Shown piece by piece: positions 6,485-15,145 of a DNA stretch of 64,000 nt. Made by a program: the position numbers and the translations under genes. The DNA is from Actinobacteria bacterium OV320. GTDB taxonomy: Bacteria; Actinomycetota; Actinomycetes; Streptomycetales; Streptomycetaceae. The notes below the pieces were generated by a model. That model worked only from the letters and a program-made list of their open reading frames with translations. It was not told where the DNA came from and did not search any database. Location of the stretch: the NCBI GenBank assembly GCA_001298545.1, contig LJCX01000028.1, forward strand, positions 1 to 64,000, written 5' to 3'. The number at the start of each line of letters is the position of its first letter. Within the stretch, counting starts at the first letter, position 1.

Positions 6485-7948
6485 GTGTTGCTCCGTGGTG
6501 TCCGTAAGGCCGACCTGTTCGCTTCCTTCGTCGTGTTTCTCGTCGCGCTCCCCCTCTGTGTGGGCATCGCCGTGGCCTCCGGTGTGCCCGCCGAGCTGGG
6601 GCTGATCACCGGCATCGTCGGCGGGCTGGTGGTCGGGGCACTGCCCGGCGGCAGCCTCCAGGTGAGCGGGCCGGCGGCGGGGCTGACCGTGCTCGTCCAC
6701 GAGGCCGTCCAGCGGGACGGCGTGGCGGCGCTCGGCGTGCTCGTCCTCGCCGCCGGGCTGGTGCAGCTGGGGCTCGGCGCGCTGCGGCTGGGGCGGTGGT
6801 TCCGGGCCGTGTCGGTGGCCGTCGTGCACGGGATGCTCGCCGGGATCGGGCTGGTACTGGTCGCCGGACAGGTGTACGCCCTCGGGGACGCGACCGCGCC
6901 GGCGGGCGGGTTCGACCGGCTCACCGGGTTGGTGTCGCTGCCCGGGCGGGTGGATCCGGTGGCGTTGTCAGTGGGGGGTGCCACGATGGTCGTGTTGCTG
7001 CTGTGGGGGCGTTGGCGGCGTGGTGCGCGGCTGGTTCCGGCGCCGTTGGTCGCGGTGGCGTCGGCGGCTGGCGTGACGTGGGTGTTCGACCTGGAGGTGC
7101 GGCGGGTCCAGGTGCGGGGGCTGTGGAATGCCGTACGGGTGCCGGAGGCGGCGGATCTCGGACGGCTGACGGAAGTGGGGGTGATCGGGACCGTAGTGGC
7201 GTTCGCGTTGATCGCGTCGGCGGAGTCGCTGTTCGGCGCCGCGGCGGTGGACCGGCTGCCCGACGGACGGGGGACGGACTACGACCGGGAGTTGATGACA
7301 CAGGGCGCGGGCAATGCCGTGTGCGGAGTGCTGGGCGCGCTGCCGATGACGACCTTCCTCGTGCGGAGCACCGTCGCGGGAGCCGGGGGTGCCGTCTCCG
7401 AGGGGGCGCGGGCGGGCGCGCGGACCAAGGCGTCGCGGATGCTGCACGGAGTGTGGCTGCTGCTGTTCGCCGTGGCGCTGCCCGGGGTGCTGGGGGCCGT
7501 TCCGGTCGCGGCACTGGCCGGGCTGCTGATGTACGTCGGCTGCAAGCTGGTGCCCTGGCGGGAGGCGCGGAAGCTGTGGTGCGGGCAGCGGGCGGAGGCC
7601 GTCGTGCTCGGGGTCACGGCGGTGGCGATCGTGGCCGGGAACCTGTTCGAGGGGGTGTTGGTCGGGCTGGCGCTGGCCGTGGCGAAGACGGCCTGGGAGA
7701 TCAGCCATGTGCACGTCGAGACGGAGGACCGGGGAGACGCCGGGCTCGTCGTACGGGTACGGGGGCATGCGACGTTCCTGCGGCTGCCGAAGCTCCTGGA
7801 CGCGTTGGACGCGCTGCCGCACGACCGCGCGGTGCGGCTGGAGTTGGGCGGGCTGCGACATGTGGATCACGCGTGTGCGGCGGCCCTGGCGGGGTGGGCC
7901 GCCGCGCGCGGTCAGGCTCTGGTCGCGAGCAGCAGGACGACGTCGTAG
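6485..7948 (+). CDS. SulP/SLC26-family anion transporter with STAS domain
   Basis: The 487-residue membrane protein has the SulP core, with roughly eleven hydrophobic segments from residue 10 to 400, including the family-like stretches VSGPAAGLTVLVHEAV and ALIASAESLFGAAAVD. A short STAS-like cytoplasmic end starts near residue 410 (VVRVRGHATFLRLPKLLDAL). It should move sulfate or bicarbonate; the substrate cannot be decided. No carbonic-anhydrase fusion is present. The GTG start is chosen because GGAGG (6473-6477) lies seven bases upstream; longer frames have no ribosome site. The last 37 bases overlap the convergent methyltransferase gene. Confidence 0.87.
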   Translation: MLLRGVRKADLFASFVVFLVALPLCVGIAVASGVPAELGLITGIVGGLVVGALPGGSLQVSGPAAGLTVLVHEAVQRDGVAALGVLVLAAGLVQLGLGALRLGRWFRAVSVAVVHGMLAGIGLVLVAGQVYALGDATAPAGGFDRLTGLVSLPGRVDPVALSVGGATMVVLLLWGRWRRGARLVPAPLVAVASAAGVTWVFDLEVRRVQVRGLWNAVRVPEAADLGRLTEVGVIGTVVAFALIASAESLFGAAAVDRLPDGRGTDYDRELMTQGAGNAVCGVLGALPMTTFLVRSTVAGAGGAVSEGARAGARTKASRMLHGVWLLLFAVALPGVLGAVPVAALAGLLMYVGCKLVPWREARKLWCGQRAEAVVLGVTAVAIVAGNLFEGVLVGLALAVAKTAWEISHVHVETEDRGDAGLVVRVRGHATFLRLPKLLDALDALPHDRAVRLELGGLRHVDHACAAALAGWAAARGQALVASSRTTS

Positions 7949-8688
7949 ACCTCTTCGACGAGTCCGTCGGGGAAGGCCCGCATCAGGTGCTCGCGCTCCT
8001 CGGTGAGAAAGCCGGTGCTCGCCTCCTCGCCGTGGACCAGGAACAGCGAGTGGCTGCCGATGTTCGCGAGGTGCGTGTCGACCGGGACGCGGCGGCTCCA
8101 GCGGACCTCACGACGGGTCAGTCCGAGGCGGCCGGTGGGGTCGACGACATGGGCGTTCACGTTCTTGGTGTTCGCGGGGATGCTCTCCCCGAAGTACCGG
8201 TCGATGCGCTGGGCCGCCTCCGCGAGCCAGGGCACGTCGAGGGCGCCGGTGTTCCACCACAGCGCCAGCGCGCCGCCCGGACGCAGGACGCGCAGGACCT
8301 CCGGAACCGAGTGGGCCGGGTCGGTCCAGTGCCAGGACTGGGCGTAGGTGAGGAAGTCGAGGGAGGCGGTGGCCAGGGGGAGGTGGTTGCCGTCGCCCCG
8401 GACGATCGGCACGTCGGGGAGGGCGTGGCGGAACTGCGCGGCCATGCCGTCCCCCGGCTCGACGGCGATGACGTCGGCGCCGCGAGCGTGCAGGAGGGCG
8501 GTCGCTATGCCGGTGCCGTCCCCGACGTCCGCGACCCGTGCCCCGGCGAGCGGGCGGCCGGCGAGCTCCTCGATCGTGTCGAGGAGGGCGGTCGGGTAGG
8601 AGGGGCGGTTGGCGGCGTACTGGGCCGCGGCGGAGTTGAAGGAGTGGGCTCGGGTGGTGTGCCCGGGGGTGTCGTAGGAGGACGTCAT
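7912..8688 (-). CDS. Class I SAM-dependent methyltransferase (Methyltransf_11 type)
   Basis: The 258-residue protein has motif I VADVGDGTGIATALL (residues about 52-66), an acidic residue at the end of beta 2 (IAVEPGDGM) and the post-motif LPLATASLDFLTYAQSWHWTD. The latter is typical of small-molecule methyltransferases of the UbiE/Methyltransf_11 group. Motif I has VGDGTG where LGCGTG is commoner. The N-terminal FNSAAAQYAANRPSYP matches the usual opening of this group. Substrate unknown. It is a single gene, tail-overlapping the SulP gene. Confidence 0.87.
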   Translation of the reverse strand: MTSSYDTPGHTTRAHSFNSAAAQYAANRPSYPTALLDTIEELAGRPLAGARVADVGDGTGIATALLHARGADVIAVEPGDGMAAQFRHALPDVPIVRGDGNHLPLATASLDFLTYAQSWHWTDPAHSVPEVLRVLRPGGALALWWNTGALDVPWLAEAAQRIDRYFGESIPANTKNVNAHVVDPTGRLGLTRREVRWSRRVPVDTHLANIGSHSLFLVHGEEASTGFLTEEREHLMRAFPDGLVEEVYDVVLLLATRA

Positions 8689-8696
8689 GGGGCCAT

Positions 8697-9062
8697 GGTG
8701 GCGGGAGGCGGACGGGAAGGGGAACAGCGCGGGGCGGGGGGGGGGCGGGGGACCGGGGTCCGGGGGCGCGGGGCTGGAGACGGAGGTCCGGGGGCGCGGG
8801 CTGGAACCGAGGTCCGGGGGCGGCTGTGGACCGGATTAGCGGCCCGGGTCTGGGAGCGCGGGCCTGGGGATTGAGTCTGCGGACCGGGCCTGCCGGGCGG
8901 GCATGGGGATTTGGTCGGCGGGCCAGACCCGCGGGCCGGACCTGCGGGCCGGGTGGGCGGGCCGGACCTACGGGCCGGGTCGGCGGGCCAGACCTGCGGG
9001 TCGGGTCGGCCTGGAGACGCGGTTCGTCCTCCAGCCTTACTGCCCGGTGGCACCGGCACGGT
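8697..9062. repeat. GC-rich degenerate tandem repeats, non-coding
   Basis: Two repeat families fill this gap. 8750-8825 has three copies of a GAGGTCCGGGGGCGCGG type unit. 8925-9015 has at least four copies of a CGGGCCGGACCTGCGGGC type unit. The open frames that span it are low-complexity and lack a start signal, so I call no gene. Confidence 0.7.
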
Positions 9063-9071
9063 GAGGGGAGG

Positions 9072-9656
9072 TCAGCCGCGGCGGCGCTTCTTCGACGGGT
9101 TCCCCGTGCGGCGGGTGGAGCGGCGTTCGTACTGTTCGCGAGCCGTGTCGTACTCCTCGCGGTGGAGCCTCTCGCCGGGTGCCTCGGTGAGGGTGCGGAA
9201 GAAGTACGCGAGCAGCGAGCCGACGAAGCCGACGGCGAGCAGACCGCGCAGGGAGGCCTGGCGGTCGGGGTCGGGGCGCTTGGTGAAGCTCTCCCAGGTG
9301 TGGCGGAAGGCGAGTGCGGTGCAGACCGCGAACATCACGGCGACCAGGAGCGTCACGAAGCTGCCCAGGTCGGCGATCGCGATGCCCTCGTAGGCGAAGC
9401 GCAGGACGAGGCAGGAGACGGCGGCGGCGGCCAGGGAGCCGACGGCCACGGCGATGCGGCGGGCCGCGTAGCCCCGGTAGCCGGGGTCGTGGTCCACCCA
9501 GGTGGTGCCGAAGAAGCGGAGGGGCTCCGGGCGGGGCCCGGCGCCGGCGGGGCTTCCCGGCCGGCCGGCGGGGGTCCCGGTGGGAGTGCCCGCCGCGCCG
9601 GTCGAGGTGTCCCGGGAGCCGGCCGAAGTGTCCGGGGTGCCGTTTTCGTCGCTCAC
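9072..9656 (-). CDS. Small integral membrane protein of unknown function
   Basis: The 194-residue protein begins with about 45 Gly/Thr/Ala/Pro-rich residues, then has a conserved-looking block FFGTTWVDHDPGYRGYAARR. Three hydrophobic segments follow (about residues 70-87, 95-115 and 140-155). It ends in a charged tail closing with SKKRRRG. I do not recognise a functional family; similar short proteins are annotated only as membrane proteins in streptomycetes. The GTG start has no Shine-Dalgarno, but CATAAT lies six bases upstream, so the transcript is probably leaderless. It sits alone between two GC-rich repeat tracts. Confidence 0.75.
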   Translation of the reverse strand: MSDENGTPDTSAGSRDTSTGAAGTPTGTPAGRPGSPAGAGPRPEPLRFFGTTWVDHDPGYRGYAARRIAVAVGSLAAAAVSCLVLRFAYEGIAIADLGSFVTLLVAVMFAVCTALAFRHTWESFTKRPDPDRQASLRGLLAVGFVGSLLAYFFRTLTEAPGERLHREEYDTAREQYERRSTRRTGNPSKKRRRG

Positions 9657-9689
9657 GGGACGATTATGGCTCCGGGCGGAGGCGGGCTC

Positions 9690-10045
9690 CCGGGTGGGTT
9701 GCTCGTAGACCCGTCGAGAGCCGGTCCGAGACCCGTCGAGAGCCGGTCCGAGGCCCGCCGAAAGGCGGTCCTAGCCCGTCCGAGACCGCTTGAAGGCCGG
9801 GTCGAGACCCGCCGAAAGCCGGGCCGATACCTGTTGGAAGCCCGCGGAAAGCCAGTCCGGACCCTGGTCCGAGGCGCAACCTCGGACCAGGGTCCGGATC
9901 AGGGCTCGAGTCCGGTCCTGATCCGGGTCCGGTCCTGGGCTCTGATCCGGGTCCCGACCGCGTTCGGTGCTGATCCGGGACCGAGGGCCGGGACCCGGTC
10001 CGAGGCCGGGACCGGGGTCCGGGACCGGGGACCGAGGGCCGGGCC
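9690..10045. repeat. Repeat tract: 22-bp degenerate tandem units and GGTCCGGGAC-type repeats
   Basis: From about 9700 to 9850 a roughly 22-base unit related to GAGACCCGTCGAGAGCCGGT recurs with decay. From 9900 to 10040 a second family built on GGTCCGGGACC/GATCCGGGTCC takes over. The reading frames here are repeat shadows, so no gene is called. The tract lies downstream of the SH3-domain gene and contains a very strong hairpin. Confidence 0.75.
9856..9898. terminator. Perfect 19-bp inverted repeat (terminator-like hairpin)
   Basis: The left arm (9856-9874) pairs with the right arm (9880-9898) over 19 bases without mismatch around a five-base loop CGCAA. No U-tract follows in either direction. 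It is downstream of the leftward SH3-domain gene and may stop or protect its transcript, or simply be part of the surrounding repeat. Confidence 0.6.
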
Positions 10046-10053
10046 GGGTCGTG

Positions 10054-10380
10054 TCAGGCGCAGTGGGCGGCGACGTAGCCGTCGCTGCCCGTCCGCACGT
10101 ACGCGTCCGAGACGAACTGGCTGTCGGCGATGTTGTCCCAGATGTTCGTCGTGCCGTACGGGCCGGACACCGAGGTGCCGGGGGTCTGGCAGAAGATCGG
10201 GACCTTGGTGCCCTCGGCCAGGACCCTGACGACCGGGTAGCTCGTGCCGGGGCCGCTGCGGACGTTCAGCCGGACGCCCGGGGCGACCGGGTAGTACGTG
10301 AGGGCCGCCGTGGCCGTCGCGACGGCCTCCGCCGTCCCGCCGCTCGCGACCTCTTCCACTTCCACACGGTCAACAGACAT
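10054..10380 (-). CDS. Small SH3-domain (SH3b) protein
   Basis: The 108-residue protein contains a bacterial SH3-like fold: YYPVAPGVRLNVRSGPGTSYPVVRVLAEGTKV is spread over residues about 33-64, with the diagnostic NVRSGPGT core. A C-terminal part follows with two Cys residues (CQTPGTSVSGPYG and AAHCA) that could form a disulfide. No signal peptide is visible with the chosen start, which would be odd for a cell-wall-binding SH3b domain. The start MSVDRVEVEE is chosen for the GGGGGAGG Shine-Dalgarno seven bases upstream. An 8-bp hairpin lies in the leader. Function unknown. Confidence 0.8.
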   Translation of the reverse strand: MSVDRVEVEEVASGGTAEAVATATAALTYYPVAPGVRLNVRSGPGTSYPVVRVLAEGTKVPIFCQTPGTSVSGPYGTTNIWDNIADSQFVSDAYVRTGSDGYVAAHCA

Positions 10381-10400
10381 GGAAAAACCTCCCCCGTCGA

Positions 10401-10421
10401 ACCCCATGACTGCCATGGGGT
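10401..10421 (-). promoter_or_regulatory. Leader hairpin upstream of the SH3-domain gene
   Basis: ACCCCATG-actgc-CATGGGGT forms a perfect 8-bp stem just upstream of the Shine-Dalgarno of the SH3-protein gene. It could be an operator or an mRNA stability or translation element. Confidence 0.45.
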
Positions 10422-10566
10422 CACGTTGATTCCCCTAAACCACGCAATGAAACACATGTACAGGATTCGCACACGGAGGCTAGCAAGCCGCCTCTGTCCC
10501 GGACGAGTCATCGACTAGGCTCCGTGCGTCGCGCGCGCGGTTGAACAGCACGGGGGTGGTTGGTCC

Positions 10567-12774
10567 ATGACGCCACAGCGCAACACCGGGGCGGGCGCGG
10601 AAGCGGAACTTCCGGAGTACGCCGGCCACTACCGCCTGGACGGACGTCTGGGCTCCGGTGGCATGGGCGTGGTGCACCTGGCCCGGAGCACCTCCGGGAT
10701 GAAGGTCGCGGTGAAGGTCGTCCATGCCCAGTTCGCCCGGGATCCCGAGTTCAGAGGCCGTTTCCGGCAGGAGGTGGCCGCCGCTCGGCGGGTGAGCGGG
10801 GCGTTCACCGCGCCCGTCGTCGACGCCGATCCGGAGGCCGAACGGCCTTGGATGGCCACCCTGTTCATTCCCGGTTCGACGCTCGCCGAGCAGGTGAAGC
10901 AGAACGGCCCCATGCGTGCGGGCGAGTTGCGGCGGCTGATGGCCGGGCTCGCGGAGGCGCTGCGGGACATCCACCGGGTCGGGGTCGTGCACCGGGATCT
11001 GAAGCCGAGCAACGTCCTGCTGGCCGAGGACGGGCCGAAGGTCATCGACTTCGGCATCTCTCGACCGAAGGACAGTGAACTGCGCACCGAGACGGGCAAG
11101 TTGATCGGTACGCCGCCCTTCATGGCGCCGGAGCAGTTCCGACGGCCGCGCGAGGTGGGGCCGGCCGCCGACATCTTCGCGCTCGGGTCGGTGATGGTGC
11201 ACGCGGCGACGGGACGCGGGCCGTTCGACTCCGACAGCCCGTACGTCGTCGCCTACCAGGTCGTGCACGACGAGCCGGATCTGACCGGCGTACCGGGGAA
11301 CCTCGCGCCGCTGGTGGTGCGTTGTCTGGCCAAGGAACCCGAGGACCGTCCCACACCGGACGAGTTGATGCGGGAACTGCGGTCGGTGGCGGCCTCGTAC
11401 GACACGCAGGCGTTCATACCGTCGCAGCGGGCGCTGGCGGAGGCCGAGTCGGAGGCCGAGGCCGAGTCGGCGGGCGCGTCCGAGTCGGCGGGCGCGTCCA
11501 GGCAGCCGGAGCGTGCGCAGGAGCCCGCCGCGGCACCGGACCGGGCGGAGGTGCGGCCGCGCAGCCGGCGTCGGCGACTGGCCCTCGCGGTCGGCGCGCT
11601 GGTCGTCGTCCTCTCGGGCGGCGCGGTCCTCGCCACGCAGCTGCCCGGCGAGGACGACCCGGGCCGGGACGCGCGGGGCAAGGCGGGCGGCTCGCAGTCC
11701 GCGTCACCGGCCTTCACCCCCTGGAGCACGCGGCCGGCGAAGGGCAGCACCGGCGCGGGTGCCGGTACGGGCACGGGCGGCATGCCCCGGTGCACCTACG
11801 ACGCGCGGCGGCTGCTCTGCGTCCAGAAGGGGCTGGTGTCGGCAGTGGACGCGTCCGACGGGCGGGTGCTGTGGCGGCACGTCCTCACCGACGACGACGG
11901 GCCGAGCCAGGCCCCGGTGCTCTCGGGCGGGCTGGCTCAGGTGATCACGCACTCGGGCAAGCGGATGGAAGCGCTCGACCCGGCGTCGGGCGCCACCCGC
12001 TGGCAGCGCGACCTGTCGGACTACCCGGGTGTCCGCAGCGTCGGCGGCACCCTGTTGCTGACCGCGGCCGACAACACGGTGACCGGGGTGGACGCCGCGA
12101 CGGGGAAGTCGGTGTGGAGCCGGCGCATTCCGGGACTGAGCGAGCCGTACTTCACGGCGTTCCCGAAGGATCCGCTGGCGTACGCGGCGACCACCTCGGA
12201 CGACGGGCACACCCGGATCACGGCCGTGGATCCCGCGACCGGGAAGGTGCGCTGGGACGAGCGGCTCAGCGGCACGCTGCGCCTCGTGGGCACCACGGAC
12301 GGCAGCCTCGTCCTGCTGTCCCAGGGCGCCGACTACGGCACGGTCGACGCCGTGGTCCGCTACTCCCCGCAGGACAAGAAGTCGCTGCGGGTGAAGCTGC
12401 GCGTCGCGCTCCAGGAGGCGCAGGCGACCGTGCAGGGCGACCGGGTCTACCTCCTGGCCTTCGACGGATCGCTCGTCGCCGTCGACACGGTCCTGGGCAA
12501 GCAGGTGTGGTCCCTTCAGACGTCGGTGAGCCGGGGTTCGGTGCCCGCCGCCGACGGCGAGCACGTCTACTTCAGCGCCGCCGACGGACGGCTCCTCGCC
12601 GTGGACGCCGAGAAAGGCAAGCTCGTCGGGCAGACGCAGCTGCGGCTCGGCGCCAACTCGGACGAGGTGGTGGCCACGCTGCCCGCGCCCGAGGCGGTCG
12701 ACGGCCACGTCTACGCCGGCGCCCCGGACGGAACCGTCTTCGCGGTGGACGGACGGGACCCGACGGGTTGGTGA
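10567..12774 (+). CDS. Transmembrane Ser/Thr protein kinase with PQQ-type beta-propeller sensor
   Basis: The 735-residue protein has a PknB-like kinase domain (about 23-275). Visible residues are the glycine loop GSGGMG (29-34), catalytic Lys50 in VAVK, HRDLKPSN with Asp144, DFG Asp161 and APE near 187-189. A charged Ala/Glu linker leads to one membrane segment (about 338-357). An extracellular domain follows with repeated VDAxxGKxxW elements (about 410-735), typical of PQQ-like or quinoprotein propeller blades. The propeller should sense or bind something outside the membrane. It is divergent from the SH3 gene. A possible promoter is CTGTCC-16-TAGGCT around 10494-10521. Confidence 0.93.
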   Translation: MTPQRNTGAGAEAELPEYAGHYRLDGRLGSGGMGVVHLARSTSGMKVAVKVVHAQFARDPEFRGRFRQEVAAARRVSGAFTAPVVDADPEAERPWMATLFIPGSTLAEQVKQNGPMRAGELRRLMAGLAEALRDIHRVGVVHRDLKPSNVLLAEDGPKVIDFGISRPKDSELRTETGKLIGTPPFMAPEQFRRPREVGPAADIFALGSVMVHAATGRGPFDSDSPYVVAYQVVHDEPDLTGVPGNLAPLVVRCLAKEPEDRPTPDELMRELRSVAASYDTQAFIPSQRALAEAESEAEAESAGASESAGASRQPERAQEPAAAPDRAEVRPRSRRRRLALAVGALVVVLSGGAVLATQLPGEDDPGRDARGKAGGSQSASPAFTPWSTRPAKGSTGAGAGTGTGGMPRCTYDARRLLCVQKGLVSAVDASDGRVLWRHVLTDDDGPSQAPVLSGGLAQVITHSGKRMEALDPASGATRWQRDLSDYPGVRSVGGTLLLTAADNTVTGVDAATGKSVWSRRIPGLSEPYFTAFPKDPLAYAATTSDDGHTRITAVDPATGKVRWDERLSGTLRLVGTTDGSLVLLSQGADYGTVDAVVRYSPQDKKSLRVKLRVALQEAQATVQGDRVYLLAFDGSLVAVDTVLGKQVWSLQTSVSRGSVPAADGEHVYFSAADGRLLAVDAEKGKLVGQTQLRLGANSDEVVATLPAPEAVDGHVYAGAPDGTVFAVDGRDPTGW

Positions 12775-12784
12775 GACCGGGCGG

Positions 12785-12975
12785 GCACCAGCAGGCCGGC
12801 TACAGCGGGCGGGTGACGACGGGCCGGTGGCCACAGGCCGACAGCAACGGGCCGGAGACAACAGACCGGTAGCAACGGGCCGGTACGAGAGCAGGCCGGT
12901 GACAACAGACCGGTAGCAGCAGGCCAGTAGCAGCAAGCCAGTAGCCGCGGACCGGTAGCCGCCGGCCAGTGCCGG
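12785..12975. repeat. 14-15-bp tandem repeats downstream of the kinase gene
   Basis: About a dozen degenerate units of the GCAACGGGCCGGTA / ACAACAGACCGGTA kind run in tandem between the kinase stop and the ilvD terminator. The frames across it read as low-complexity repeats, so no gene is called. Confidence 0.8.
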
Positions 12976-12994
12976 CTGGCAGACAAGACGCGCC

Positions 12995-13027
12995 GAGGGC
13001 CGCCTCCGTACGGCGGAGACGGCCCTC
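12995..13027. terminator. Hairpin between kinase gene and ilvD
   Basis: GAGGGCCG (12995-13002) pairs with CGGCCCTC (13020-13027), and the inner arms CTCCG/CGGAG extend the stem. It lies between two convergent genes and is the likely stop for ilvD, possibly for both directions. Confidence 0.65.
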
Positions 13028-13086
13028 ACAGCAACGCTTTGCCCGACTGCCCGACTGCCCGGCGGGTGACCGCCGGGTGCCGGGCG

Positions 13087-14940
13087 TCAGCCCAGCTTCG
13101 ACACGTCCCGCACCGCGCCCTTGTCGGCGCTCGTCGCCATCGCGGCGTAGGCCCGCAGGGCGGCGGACACCTTGCGCTCGCGGTTCTTCGGGGCGTAGAC
13201 GCCGCCGAGGGCCGCCTCGCGCCGCGCCAGCTCGGCGTCGTCGACGAGGAGCTCGATCGTGCGGTTCGGGATGTCGATGCGGATGCGGTCGCCGTCCTCG
13301 ACGAGGGCGATGGTGCCGCCGGAGGCCGCCTCGGGCGAGGCGTGGCCGATCGACAGACCCGAGGTGCCGCCGGAGAAGCGGCCGTCGGTGATCAGGGCGC
13401 AGGTCTTGCCGAGGCCACGGCCCTTGAGGAAGGACGTCGGGTAGAGCATCTCCTGCATGCCCGGGCCGCCCTTGGGACCCTCGTAGCGGATGACGACGAC
13501 GTCGCCGTGCGTCACCTGCTTGTTGAGGATCTTCTCGACGGCCTCCTCCTGCGACTCGCAGACGACGGCCGGGCCTTCGAAGGTCCAGATCGACTCGTCG
13601 ACGCCGGCCGTCTTGACCACGCAGCCGTCGACGGCGATGTTGCCGCGCAGGACCGCGAGGCCGCCGTCCTTGCTATAGGCGTGCTCGGCGGAGCGGATGC
13701 AGCCGTCCTCGGCGTCCACGTCCAGCGCCTCCCAGCGCTCGGACTGCGAGAAGGCCTCGGCGGAGCGGACGCAGCCGGGGGCCGCGTGCCACAGTTCGAG
13801 CGCCTCGGGCGAGGGGGAGCCGCCCCGGACGTCCCACGTCTTCAGCCAGTCCGCCAGGGACGGGCTGTGGACCGAGAACACGTCCTCGTTGAGCAGGCCC
13901 GCGCGGTGCAGTTCGCCGAGCAGGGCGGGGATGCCGCCGGCGCGGTGCACGTCCTCCATGTAGTACGTGCGGTCCTTCGCCACGTTCGGCGCGACCTTGG
14001 CCAGGCAGGGCACGCGGCGCGAGACCTCGTTGATCTCCTCCAGGCCGAACGGGACGCCCGCCTCCTGGGCGGCGGCCAGCAGGTGGAGGATCGTGTTGGT
14101 CGAGCCGCCCATCGCGATGTCGAGGGCCATCGCGTTCTCGAAGGCCGCGATGGTGGCGATGTTGCGGGGCAGGACCGTCTCGTCGTCCTGCTCGTAGTAG
14201 CGGCGGGTGATGTCCATCACCGTGCGCCCCGCGTCCTCGTACAGCGCCCGGCGGGCGGTGTGGGTGGCCAGGACCGAGCCGTTGCCGGGGAGGGAGAGGC
14301 CGATGGCCTCGGTCAGGCAGTTCATCGAGTTGGCGGTGAACATGCCGGAACAGCTGCCGCAGGTCGGACAGGCGTTCTCCTCGATACGGAGGATGTCCTC
14401 GTCCGAGATCTTGTCGTTCACGGCGTCGGAGATCGCGTCGACGAGGTCGAGCGTGCGGACCGTGCCGTCGACCAGGGTGGCCCGGCCGGACTCCATCGGA
14501 CCGCCGGAGACGAAGACCGTCGGGATGTTCAGGCGCAGGGCCGCGTTCAGCATGCCCGGGGTGATCTTGTCGCAGTTGGAGATGCAGATCAGGGCGTCGG
14601 CGCAGTGCGCCTCGACCATGTACTCCACGCTGTCCGCGATCAGGTCGCGGGAGGGCAGGCTGTAGAGCATGCCGCCGTGGCCCATCGCGATGCCGTCGTC
14701 GACGGCGATCGTGTTGAACTCGCGCGGGATGCCGCCGGCCGCGGTGATCGCCTCGCTGACGATCCGGCCGACCGGCTGGAGGTGCGTGTGGCCGGGCACG
14801 AACTCGGTGAAGCTGTTCGCCACCGCGATGATCGGCTTCCGGCCGATGTCCGCACCGGGTACACCGGAGGCGCGCATAAGGGCGCGGGCGCCCGCCATGT
14901 TGCGGCCGTGGGTGACTGTGCGGGACCTCAGCTCGGGCAT
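13087..14940 (-). CDS. ilvD: Dihydroxy-acid dehydratase
   Basis: This 617-residue IlvD/Edd-family enzyme dehydrates 2,3-dihydroxyisovalerate and its homologue, the third step of valine, leucine and isoleucine synthesis. The iron-sulfur ligands are visible in ISNCDKITPGM and in CPTCGSCSGMFTANSMNC. The C-terminal ALITDGRFSGGTSGLSIGH signature is intact and the length matches the long bacterial form. The ATG has GAAGGAG nine bases upstream. The gene is monocistronic, as is common in actinomycetes. Two palindromes upstream (15015-15045) are candidate operators. Confidence 0.97.
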   Translation of the reverse strand: MPELRSRTVTHGRNMAGARALMRASGVPGADIGRKPIIAVANSFTEFVPGHTHLQPVGRIVSEAITAAGGIPREFNTIAVDDGIAMGHGGMLYSLPSRDLIADSVEYMVEAHCADALICISNCDKITPGMLNAALRLNIPTVFVSGGPMESGRATLVDGTVRTLDLVDAISDAVNDKISDEDILRIEENACPTCGSCSGMFTANSMNCLTEAIGLSLPGNGSVLATHTARRALYEDAGRTVMDITRRYYEQDDETVLPRNIATIAAFENAMALDIAMGGSTNTILHLLAAAQEAGVPFGLEEINEVSRRVPCLAKVAPNVAKDRTYYMEDVHRAGGIPALLGELHRAGLLNEDVFSVHSPSLADWLKTWDVRGGSPSPEALELWHAAPGCVRSAEAFSQSERWEALDVDAEDGCIRSAEHAYSKDGGLAVLRGNIAVDGCVVKTAGVDESIWTFEGPAVVCESQEEAVEKILNKQVTHGDVVVIRYEGPKGGPGMQEMLYPTSFLKGRGLGKTCALITDGRFSGGTSGLSIGHASPEAASGGTIALVEDGDRIRIDIPNRTIELLVDDAELARREAALGGVYAPKNRERKVSAALRAYAAMATSADKGAVRDVSKLG

Positions 14941-15014
14941 CGTCGCTCGCTCCTTCAGAGACTGCGATCAGAGACTTCTGACTGCTAACGAGCGTACGCC
15001 GGTCATCCAGGGGG

Positions 15015-15029
15015 CGGACACGGTGTCCG
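15015..15029. promoter_or_regulatory. Palindrome upstream of ilvD
   Basis: CGGACAC-g-GTGTCCG is a perfect 7+7 inverted repeat about 75 bases upstream of the ilvD start. It is followed by a second weak one, ATAC-cgggac-GTAT (15031-15044). TACGCT (14995-15000, minus strand) may be the ilvD -10. A regulator site is inferred only. Confidence 0.4.
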
Positions 15030-15145
15030 TATACCGGGACGTATGTCTCACCTCCGACCCGCGTCCGAGCCCGCATCCAAGCCCGCATCCAAGCCCGGGT
15101 CCAGCCCGCGTGCAGCCCGCGCCCGAGCGGTGTCCGGGCCGCGTC

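Noticed and set aside
8826..10229. 467-codon frame across both repeat fields
   Set aside because: It runs through tandem repeats and antisense to the membrane protein; composition is low-complexity Gly/Arg/Pro.
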